Part shown: piece by piece, positions 8,533 through 16,312 of the stretch
Position numbering within the stretch: the first letter of the stretch is position 1
Layout: every line of letters begins with the position of its first letter
Source: Prevotella sp. UBA2739
Lineage (GTDB): Bacteria > Bacteroidota > Bacteroidia > Bacteroidales > Bacteroidaceae
Assembly: GCA_002353525.1 (NCBI GenBank)
Contig: DEJV01000015.1
Coordinates: 1-39,581 of the forward strand
DNA length: 39,581 bases
Reading direction: 5' to 3'
Notes under the pieces: generated by a model
Seen by the model: the letters and a program-made list of their open reading frames with translations, nothing else
Databases searched by the model: none
What the model was told of the DNA's origin: nothing
Position numbers and translations under genes: made by a program

Positions 8533-10133
8533 ATGAAACGAAATATTTGTTCTTCTATATTATTGTTCATTCTTTTCCATCTACCGTATTCCGTATGGGC
8601 TGCCGGTGGGGTGGATCATCAGTTGCGCAGTCTCGACGAGAGTCTGGCACGCCGTGACGTCTACGAGCAGGAACGGGTGAAACGCATCAAGAGTTTGCAC
8701 GAGATGATGCCCTTAGCCAAGCAGCAGGGAAAGGAGTTCGACCAGCTGTACGGACTGTACAACGAGTATAAGAGCTACTGTTACGACTCGGCGCGCCACT
8801 ATGCCTACGCCTGTCTGGAGGTAGCTGAGCTGGAGAAGAATGCCGACCGCGTGGCAAAGGCAAAAAATGCCATTGCCTTCTCGCTTATCTCTGCTGGAAT
8901 ATTAAGCGAGGCGCATGAGGTGCTGTTGACCATTGACCGCAAACGGCTGGAGGGCGAACAGCTGAACGACTACTTTGATAACTACAGCAAGCTGTGGCGC
9001 TCGATGGCCGACTATGTTAGAGAAGAACCTTTCTATACGAAGTATATCACGCAAAGCAATGCCTATCTGGACTCGCTGAAACAAATTACACCCGAGAATA
9101 CGGCTCTGTGGTGGTCGCTGACAGGATCGCACCAGATGCGCGACCACCAGTATGAAGATGCCCTGCGCTCGTTCGAGAAAGTGCTGGAACTTTGTGGTGA
9201 CGACAAACGGCAGAAGGCCATGACCACCGCCGAGATGGCATGGGCATACGTTACTTGAACGACGAGGACAAGGCCATCGAGTATTTCGCGCAGTCGGCCA
9301 TCGCCGACAACGAGACGGCTACCCGCGAGATCACAGCCCTCTACCATCTGTCGCGACTGGTGTATAAGCGGGGTGACTACGAGCGGGCCAGCGTGTATGT
9401 GCATCAGGCACTGGAGGACGTGAACTTCTACAACTCGCGGCTGCGCAAAGTGGAAATCAACGACATACTGCCCATCATTGAGCAGGACCGCTATAATGCC
9501 ATCCGCAGCCAGCGCAACTGGCTGTTTGCCACCACGGGACTGTTTGTGGTGCTGCTCCTGGCCATCCTGTGGAGTTACTGGTTTATCAAGAAGAAAAATC
9601 AAAAGCTCACCGAGGCACGCGAGACCATTGCCGGACAGCTGGACATGCTGCAGGAGGCCAACCGCCATCTGAAGGAAGACGACAAGATTAAGAATGCCTA
9701 CATCGGGCGGACATTCTATACCAATGCCGAGTTTATTGCCAAACTCGAAAAACTCTACCTCACCATCGACCGCAAGATTGCCGCACGGCAGTTCGACGAT
9801 GTGCGTTCCATGCTGAAACTCTCTACGCTGAATGCCGAGCGCGAGAACATGTACGAGGCCTTCGACCAGACTTTCCTCAAGCTGTTCCCCGACTTCGTGA
9901 AGCGCTACAATGAGTTGTTCGAGGAGAAAGACCGCAAGATGCCGGCCAACGACCACTCGCTGACCTCAGAGATGCGCATCTTTGCTCTCATCCGACTGGG
10001 TATCAACGATAGCGAGCGTATTGCCAAATTCCTCGACTATTCCGTTCACACGGTGAATACCTATAAGACACGCATCAAAAACCGCTCAACAGCTGAAAAC
10101 GACCAGTTTGAGAAACTGATTATGGCCATATAA
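8533..10133 (+). pseudogene. DUF6377-type membrane TPR/HTH regulator, frameshifted
   Basis: This is a sensor-regulator of the kind encoded beside many Bacteroidota PULs. An N-terminal signal peptide (MKRNICSSILLFILF) leads to a helical TPR-like periplasmic part starting LDESLARRDVYEQERVKRI, then one membrane segment (NWLFATTGLFVVLLLAILW), a coiled linker, and a cytoplasmic C-terminal HTH (IRLGINDSERIAKFL to HTVNTYKTRIKNRS). The reading frame breaks near 9249. The first part ends at a TGA at 9256-9258, while continuous homology-like sequence (RYLNDEDKAIEYF) resumes one base back. Restoring one base would give about 533 residues (TAC-CGT-TAC instead of TACGTTAC). No slippery heptamer is seen, so a mutation or sequencing error is more likely than programmed shifting. 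It probably controls the flanking PUL units. Confidence 0.8.
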
Positions 10134-10170
10134 GAAGGAATATTTCCTTTATACAAATTGACAAAACAAC

Positions 10171-10207
10171 AAACCGAAGTTGCTGATTATCAGTAGCTTC
10201 GGTTTTT
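10171..10207 (+). terminator. Rho-independent terminator after the regulator
   Basis: AAACCGAAG (10171-10179) pairs with CTTCGGTTT (10197-10205). The inner stem is partly paired and a T run reaches 10207. It separates the regulator from the GH31 unit. Confidence 0.85.
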
Positions 10208-10242
10208 GATTATAGGATATTCGTTATACATTCACTAGCTTT

Positions 10243-10274
10243 TTTTATATTCGCGCGATGATATAATAACTTTG
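10243..10274 (+). promoter_or_regulatory. Promoter of the second PUL unit
   Basis: TAACTTTG at 10267-10274 matches TAnnTTTG. A T-rich stretch at about 10240-10246 sits at the -33 position, with a 20-bp spacer, without the final G. The start site would be near 10280, 24 nt before the GH31 ATG at 10304. Confidence 0.6.
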
Positions 10275-10303
10275 CAGTTGCAAAAACCTAAATAGCAAAG
10301 TTT

Positions 10304-12559
10304 ATGAAACGATTAATCATAGTGATCTCACTCTTTCTCGGACTGATGCCGGCAATGGCACAGACCGAGAATCCTGTTGCGCATCCCGAGGCTGTGGTAC
10401 AGTCGGGAAAGGCGCGTTTCACGGTCTTGACTCCCGAGATGGTTCGAATTCAGTACAGTCAGCGAGGACTGTTTGAGGACAGGGCCACATTTGCCGTCAT
10501 CAACCGCCGCTTGCCTGTGCCACAGTTTACCACCGAAGAAAAAGACGGATGGCTGACCATTAAAACCTCAGCCCTGACGCTGAAGTATAAAATAGGTGGT
10601 GTCATCAGCGCTGACCAGCCCTCCGACAAGGTGCTGAACATCAGCTTCGCCCTGAACGGCAGAAACGTGCTCTGGTATCCAGGCAAGGACGATGCCCTGA
10701 ACTTGAAGGGAACGACACGAACGCTGGACGGACAGATTGGCGACAACAAACGCCGTGAGATGGAGAACGGACTGCTCTCGCGGGCAGGATGGAGCATCAT
10801 CGACGAGTCGCCTCGCACCAAGCGCGGTGACGGTTCGACCACTTTTGCCTTCGACAAACGCTACGACGGGATAGAGTGGGTGGCTGAGCCTGTGGACAAA
10901 GATGCGCTCGACTGGTATTTCCTGGGCTATGGCCATCAGTATAAGAAGGCGCTGGGCGACTTCATCAAGGTGGCGGGCCGCCAGCCGATGCCCCCGCTTT
11001 ATGTGCTGGGTTATTGGTACAGCAAGTATCAGCGCTACACCAGCGATGAGTTCATGGAGATTGTGAACGACGTGAAGCGCAACCAGATACCTATGGACGT
11101 GATGATTTTCGACATGGACTGGCACACCCAGGGATGGACAGGATGGACATGGGACCGCACGGCCATTCCCGATCCAGAGGGACTCATCGACTGGATGCAC
11201 AAACAGGGACTCAAGGTGAGCCTGAACCTGCATCCTGCCGACGGCGTGGACGACGATGAGGACTACTTTGCCGAGCTTCGCGACGACATGGGCATGCCTG
11301 CCACAACAAAGGTGGTGCCCTGGAACCTGAGCGACCCCAAGTTCTATCATCACATGTTCAACCGCATTATCCGTGCACGCGAGAAACAAGGCGTGGACTT
11401 CTGGTGGCTCGACTGGCAGCAGAACCTGACAAGCAAATATGTGGCCGGACTGGGCGAGACCTTCTGGTGCAACCATGTGTTCTACAACGATATGCGCCTG
11501 AACCGTCCCAACCACCGTCCGCTGATTTTCCACCGATGGGGTGGGCTGGGAAGCCATCGTTATCCTATCGGATTCTCGGGCGACTCGTTCACCACCTATG
11601 GTACGTTGGCATGGCAACCCTATTTCACAGCCACGGCCTCGAATGTGGGCTTCGGCTATTGGGGACACGACCTGGGCGGACATCAGCAGACGGGCGGCAA
11701 CGATCCCGAAATCTATCTGCGATGGATGCAGTATGGCGTGTTTACACCTGTGTTCCGCACCCATGCCACCAACTGGCCGGGCATCGAGCGCAGAATATGG
11801 AAATATGAGAATTTCCCCCTGTTGCTCGAGACGGTGAAGCTGCGCTATGCGCTGATGCCCTATATCTATACGGCAGCACGCCAGGCCTACGACACGGGCG
11901 TGAGCATCTGTCGTCCGCTCTACTACGATTCGCCCGAGGCCAACAATGCCTACCTCTTCGAAGATGAGTATATGTTTGGCGATGATATCCTGGTGGCTCC
12001 GGTGGTGACTCCTTCTGGAACCGACGGAAAGGCATCGCGGCGCACATGGCTGCCCGAAGGCCGGTGGTTTGACGTTTGCCGCAACGCGGTGGTCGATGGA
12101 AATCGTATCTTCACCGACAGCTACACCCAGCAGGAGATACCTTATTTCTATCGGGCTGGAGCCGTCATCGTGAACAATCCGCCGTTGATGAATCTCAATA
12201 CGCGTCCTGAGCGCCTCATCCTGAAGGTGGTGCCGGGCGGTAATGGCAACACCGTGCTCTACGAGGACGAGGGCGACACGCAGGACTATCAGAAAGGGGT
12301 GTTCACCACCACTCGCATAGCCCACGACCAAAACACCCTAACCATTGAGCCACGCAAGGGAAAGTTCCCGGGAATGCTGAAGGAACGGGCTTATACCGTG
12401 GAGTATCTGGCCGTCGACCGTCCGCATACTGTGACGGTGAATGGTGTGCGACAGCCCAACGGCGTGTGGAGCTACGACGAACAGACACGCAAGGTGACCG
12501 TCTATGTCCCGCTGACATCGTGTGACAAGCAGATTGCCGTGACACTAAAGTATGAATGA
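10304..12559 (+). CDS. GH31 glycosidase with non-canonical WWLDWQQ active-site motif
   Basis: This is a retaining alpha-glycosidase of family 31, probably periplasmic (signal peptide MKRLIIVISLFLGLMPAMAQ). It has 751 residues with an N-terminal beta-sandwich, a TIM barrel (about 230-560, including PPLYVLGYWYSKYQRYTSDE and MIFDMDWH) and a C-terminal beta region with the GH31-typical YEDEGDTQDYQKG. The predicted nucleophile is Asp370 in GVDFWWLDWQQ, a variant of the usual WNDMNE. The predicted acid/base is Asp427 in GFSGDSF. This variant occurs in a GH31 branch distinct from classical alpha-glucosidases, so alpha-glucosidase, alpha-xylosidase or another alpha-glycosidase activity remains possible. 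It is the first gene of the second unit, 32 nt before the next. Confidence 0.85.
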   Translation: MKRLIIVISLFLGLMPAMAQTENPVAHPEAVVQSGKARFTVLTPEMVRIQYSQRGLFEDRATFAVINRRLPVPQFTTEEKDGWLTIKTSALTLKYKIGGVISADQPSDKVLNISFALNGRNVLWYPGKDDALNLKGTTRTLDGQIGDNKRREMENGLLSRAGWSIIDESPRTKRGDGSTTFAFDKRYDGIEWVAEPVDKDALDWYFLGYGHQYKKALGDFIKVAGRQPMPPLYVLGYWYSKYQRYTSDEFMEIVNDVKRNQIPMDVMIFDMDWHTQGWTGWTWDRTAIPDPEGLIDWMHKQGLKVSLNLHPADGVDDDEDYFAELRDDMGMPATTKVVPWNLSDPKFYHHMFNRIIRAREKQGVDFWWLDWQQNLTSKYVAGLGETFWCNHVFYNDMRLNRPNHRPLIFHRWGGLGSHRYPIGFSGDSFTTYGTLAWQPYFTATASNVGFGYWGHDLGGHQQTGGNDPEIYLRWMQYGVFTPVFRTHATNWPGIERRIWKYENFPLLLETVKLRYALMPYIYTAARQAYDTGVSICRPLYYDSPEANNAYLFEDEYMFGDDILVAPVVTPSGTDGKASRRTWLPEGRWFDVCRNAVVDGNRIFTDSYTQQEIPYFYRAGAVIVNNPPLMNLNTRPERLILKVVPGGNGNTVLYEDEGDTQDYQKGVFTTTRIAHDQNTLTIEPRKGKFPGMLKERAYTVEYLAVDRPHTVTVNGVRQPNGVWSYDEQTRKVTVYVPLTSCDKQIAVTLKYE

Positions 12560-12591
12560 GTAGAAGAATAACCAGCTAAAGCATAAAAGAG

Positions 12592-13320
12592 ATGAAAAGA
12601 CTCTATCTATTAGCCGTGATGGTGCTGAGTGGTTTGGTGCTCTCGGCGGCAGAATATAAAGAATTGTGGATTGTGGGCACTGCCGTTCCGGGCGGTGTAC
12701 AGAAACTGGAGAAAGTAAGTTCTGTGGACTTTAAATATGCAGGCAGCCTGAACGAAGGCGAGCTGCGGGTGATGACCACCAAGAAGGTGGGCAAGAATAC
12801 CCGCTTCTTGGTTCCGTTGCTGCCCGATGCCAACATTGTCAATCATGGCTTGGAATGGCAGGAGAGCACCGATGCCGGAAGTGCTGCATGGCAGGTGGTC
12901 GTGGCTGAGGATCGTTACCGCTTCCATGTGTATACCGACCGGAAGAAGCTGCAGGGCGAAATATTCCAGCCCTGGGGCGAGCTCTTTATCGGAGGGGGCG
13001 CCACCGCGTCGGGATGGAAAGAAGGCAAAATGCAACTCATGCGCCAGGACATCAACAATCCCTGCATCTGGACATGGGAGGGAGAGCTGAAACGCCATGA
13101 GGGTGTGGAGGAACCGGCCAGCTTTAAATTCCAAGGGCAGGACCGCTGGTATCCCAAGGCACTGCATCCCTATGCCCCCGACACCGACATCCTGAAGGAC
13201 ACCCGTCTGCGCACGGGTGGCACCGACACGAAGTGGACGCTGAGCAGCGATGGCATTTACCGCATCACCATCGATGTGTTCAACGAAACCGTAAAAGCAG
13301 AAAAGATAAAAGCTCAATAA
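12592..13320 (+). CDS. SusE/SusF-type glycan-binding protein without a lipobox
   Basis: This 242-residue secreted protein appears to hold two beta-sandwich modules. The second (about 128-242: LFIGGGATASGWKEGKMQL, then the TWEGELK strand, SFKFQGQDRWYP, WTLSSDGIYRITIDV) resembles the C-terminal starch-binding modules of SusE/SusF. The first (ELWIVGTAVPGG to YRFHVYTD) is a likely divergent copy. Unlike usual SusE/F, the signal peptide (MKRLYLLAVMVLSGLVLSAAE) lacks a lipobox cysteine, so the product is probably soluble in the periplasm or exported. It sits between GH31 and the GLUG protein in one unit (gaps of 32 and 16 nt). Carbohydrate binding is inferred and the ligand is unknown. Confidence 0.7.
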   Translation: MKRLYLLAVMVLSGLVLSAAEYKELWIVGTAVPGGVQKLEKVSSVDFKYAGSLNEGELRVMTTKKVGKNTRFLVPLLPDANIVNHGLEWQESTDAGSAAWQVVVAEDRYRFHVYTDRKKLQGEIFQPWGELFIGGGATASGWKEGKMQLMRQDINNPCIWTWEGELKRHEGVEEPASFKFQGQDRWYPKALHPYAPDTDILKDTRLRTGGTDTKWTLSSDGIYRITIDVFNETVKAEKIKAQ

Positions 13321-13336
13321 CTAAAAACAATCGATT

Positions 13337-16300
13337 ATGAAAAAAAGTTTACTAATTTCAATCCTCTCCATCTTTTGTTGTTGGATGGGAGTGGCCGAGG
13401 CGTTTGCCTTAGACCAAAAAGACGGTGTTTATCAAATTGGTAACGCCCAAGACCTCGAGGACTTCTCGAATCTTGTTGCCAGTGGTAACGGCGGCATCAA
13501 CGCTGTGCTCACTACCGATATTGATATGACAGGAGTGAGTCACCAGCCTATCGGTACGGTGGGCAGTCCCTTCAAGGGTACATTCGACGGTCAGCAGCAT
13601 TTCATCCGCAACATGGTGATCGACCTGCCCGATCAGGAGTATGTGGGACTGTTTGGCGTGCTCAACGATGGTGCGTATATCAAGAATGTGGTGGTCGACA
13701 ATGGTTCGTCGGTGTCGGGCAAGTGCTTTGTCGGTGCGATTGCCGGAGGTACCAATGGCGGCGGCTCGGTTACTTTCGAGAACTGCGGTAATGAGGGCAG
13801 CGTGGGTGCACAAGCACAAAACGCCGCCGGTATTTGTGGTGTGAGCATGAATAGTGCCTGTGGCATCAAGATCATACATTGTTTTAACTCTGGTGGTATC
13901 ACCGGCAGCAATGAGTCAGCAGCTTTTTGCGGCTGGGTTGGCGATAATGGCAGCGAGATTACCAACTGCTATAACTCAGGTTTTATCATTGGCATGGACG
14001 GCAACAACTCCATGTGGCGTAATGGTAGAGGTAAGGGCACCAACAATTACGACTCTTATGGCTATCAGGGAACTAAAATCAGTGAGGATGAGTACGAGCT
14101 GAGCAGCGGTAGTGTGGCCTATCAGCTGAATGGCAGCCAGAGCGAGACTGTGGCTTGGTATCAGACACTGGGCGAGGATATGCATCCTTTACCTTTCTCT
14201 TCGCATGGCATTGTGTATGCCGTGGGTGACCTCTACTGCGACGGCCAGTCGAAAGGTGGCGATGCCGTGTTCTCGAACACCAATGAGTCGAACCGTGACC
14301 CGCATGCTTTCGTCAATGGCATTTGCTCGCGCTGCGGTGATGTTGACAAAGAATATCTGCCACTCACAGATGGTTTCTATACGCTCAGCACAGCCGTTGA
14401 CTTGAACTGGTTTGCCGCGCTGGTGAACAAAGGCAACAAGAAAGTGAATGCCCGCCTGGGTGCTGACATCGACTTCAGCGAGTATACCAAGAACGATGTG
14501 ATGATTGGTGGTGACATGTTCTCTGCCAACGAGGGTGATGAGAGTAAGGCTTTTGAAGGAGTCTTCGACGGACAGGGACACACCATCACCGTGAATTATA
14601 ATGTCTCTTACGACGGCGTGGCTCTCTTCAAGGTGGTGACCAACTCGACCATCAAGAACCTGGTGGTTGACGGTGCCATTGAGAGTACACAGAGGTTTAT
14701 TGGTGGTCTGGGCTTTGTGAGCCGCGGCACCTGTAACTACGAGAATATCATAGTTGCTGTTAATATCACAGGCAGCTATCCTGGCGATGCCACCCACGGT
14801 GGTTTATTCGCAGTATGTCACGAGAGTCCAACCTTCACCAATTGCGCCTTCACCGGTACGATGAATGCTCCCGACTGTGAGGGTAGTGCTGCCATCATTG
14901 GTTATGCCCACGGTCGTGTGGAGACCCTGCTTCAGAACTGCTATGTGTCAGCCTCGCTGTTGAGCCTGCGCGGCAACTCTACGGTGTTTGCCCGTAATGT
15001 GGCCAACATGGTGAATTGCTATTACACCGATAATATTACCGAACTGTCGGAAAGTGCTGCTACAGTGGTTCCTACTTCTGCACTCGCTTCGGGTGAGCTT
15101 TGCTATAAGCTGAACGATGGTGGTGCCAATGGTGCTTGGCGTCAGACTCTGGGCAGCGACAACTATCCTGTTCCATTCGACAGCCATAGCATGGTCTATG
15201 CCAACGGCTCGATGCGTTGCGACGGTACAATGGGCGACGACATCAGCTATTCGAACACCGAAGGAGCAGCCCAGCGCGACGAGCACAAGTATGTGGATGA
15301 CATCTGCTCGGTTTGTGGTGCACGCGTCATTCGCAACGGCAGTCAGCTGAAGGCACTGGCTGATGCTATTAACAATGCTGAAATCGACGGCAACGTGATT
15401 GTTGACCTGGCCAACGATATTGATATGACGGGCATTAGCTTCGAAGGTATCGGAACACGCATTGACGACAACAAGTTGCCCTTCAAGGGTACTTTCGACG
15501 GTCATGGCTATCGCATTAAGAACATGATTATTGAGACGGAAGGTGGCAACAAGGGTCTGTTTGGACTTGTTAGTGGTGCTACAATCAAGAATGTGATTGT
15601 CGACAAGTCGTGTGAGATTTATTCAACGGGTTACTCTGCAGGTATTGCCGGAACCGCTGTGGGTAAGGCTGTGGTCACCTTCGAGAATTGTGGCAACGAG
15701 GCTACGGTCAACGTGGGTCCGAACGGTGCCAATGGTGCAGGTATCCTGGGTGTGAACGACATGAGCGAGGCTTATGTGAAGATTATCAACTGCTTCAACA
15801 CCGGCGACATCGTTGGTGAGCGTGAGTGTGGCGCTATCAGCGGATGGCTGGGCGACCGTGCTGAGGTCATCAACTGCTACAACAGTGGCGAAGTGGTCGG
15901 CGTAGATGGCAATCGTACTTTTGCCCGCTACAATGGCAGCAGCGTGGCTCTTACCAACTGCTATGAGGTGAATGGCAATCAGGTGACAACCGTCGAGAAA
16001 GGCGATGTGACGAGTGGTAAGCTGTGCTATGACCTCAACCAGGGTGCAGGTGAGACTATCTACTATCAGACGCTGGGCAGCGACGATCATCCTATCTTCG
16101 ATGCCACACATAAAGTGGTGGTCAAGGAAGGCGACACCTATGTCAACGATAGCTCTACTGGCATTTCCACAACAGTGAAGCCCGCCGAGGGTCCTGCAGC
16201 AGTGTACAGCCTCAGTGGCGTACGTCAGCAGCAGCTGGGCCGTGGCGTGAACATTGTCCGCAAGGCCGATGGAAAGGTCGTGAAGGTGATTGTAAAATAA
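13337..16300 (+). CDS. GLUG-repeat surface protein with three modules and T9SS-like tail
   Basis: This large secreted protein (987 residues, signal peptide MKKSLLISILSIFCC to AFA) has no catalytic motif. Three homologous segments (about 25-300, 335-640, 660-935) each begin with a DLxxF-like strand, then a TDIDMTG / ADIDFSE / NDIDMTG strand and a GTFDGQ / GVFDGQG / GTFDGHG turn, followed by GLUG-like strands (VGLFGVL, KGLFGLV). The first two segments end with YxxTLGxDxxPxPFxSHxxVYA and a Cys/His motif (PHAFVNGICSRCG, EHKYVDDICSVCG). The last 45 residues (AVYSLSGVRQQQLGRGVNIV to VIVK) resemble a T9SS sorting signal. A parallel beta-helix fold and a role in adhesion or glycan binding are inferred. 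It lies within the GH31 unit, 16 nt after the SusE/F-like gene and 12 nt before the next GH31. Confidence 0.75.
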   Translation: MKKSLLISILSIFCCWMGVAEAFALDQKDGVYQIGNAQDLEDFSNLVASGNGGINAVLTTDIDMTGVSHQPIGTVGSPFKGTFDGQQHFIRNMVIDLPDQEYVGLFGVLNDGAYIKNVVVDNGSSVSGKCFVGAIAGGTNGGGSVTFENCGNEGSVGAQAQNAAGICGVSMNSACGIKIIHCFNSGGITGSNESAAFCGWVGDNGSEITNCYNSGFIIGMDGNNSMWRNGRGKGTNNYDSYGYQGTKISEDEYELSSGSVAYQLNGSQSETVAWYQTLGEDMHPLPFSSHGIVYAVGDLYCDGQSKGGDAVFSNTNESNRDPHAFVNGICSRCGDVDKEYLPLTDGFYTLSTAVDLNWFAALVNKGNKKVNARLGADIDFSEYTKNDVMIGGDMFSANEGDESKAFEGVFDGQGHTITVNYNVSYDGVALFKVVTNSTIKNLVVDGAIESTQRFIGGLGFVSRGTCNYENIIVAVNITGSYPGDATHGGLFAVCHESPTFTNCAFTGTMNAPDCEGSAAIIGYAHGRVETLLQNCYVSASLLSLRGNSTVFARNVANMVNCYYTDNITELSESAATVVPTSALASGELCYKLNDGGANGAWRQTLGSDNYPVPFDSHSMVYANGSMRCDGTMGDDISYSNTEGAAQRDEHKYVDDICSVCGARVIRNGSQLKALADAINNAEIDGNVIVDLANDIDMTGISFEGIGTRIDDNKLPFKGTFDGHGYRIKNMIIETEGGNKGLFGLVSGATIKNVIVDKSCEIYSTGYSAGIAGTAVGKAVVTFENCGNEATVNVGPNGANGAGILGVNDMSEAYVKIINCFNTGDIVGERECGAISGWLGDRAEVINCYNSGEVVGVDGNRTFARYNGSSVALTNCYEVNGNQVTTVEKGDVTSGKLCYDLNQGAGETIYYQTLGSDDHPIFDATHKVVVKEGDTYVNDSSTGISTTVKPAEGPAAVYSLSGVRQQQLGRGVNIVRKADGKVVKVIVK

Positions 16301-16312
16301 ACAATCGATGAA

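Noticed and set aside
9238..9258. Programmed ribosomal frameshift in the regulator
   Set aside because: No slippery heptamer or downstream stem was recognised; an indel is simpler.
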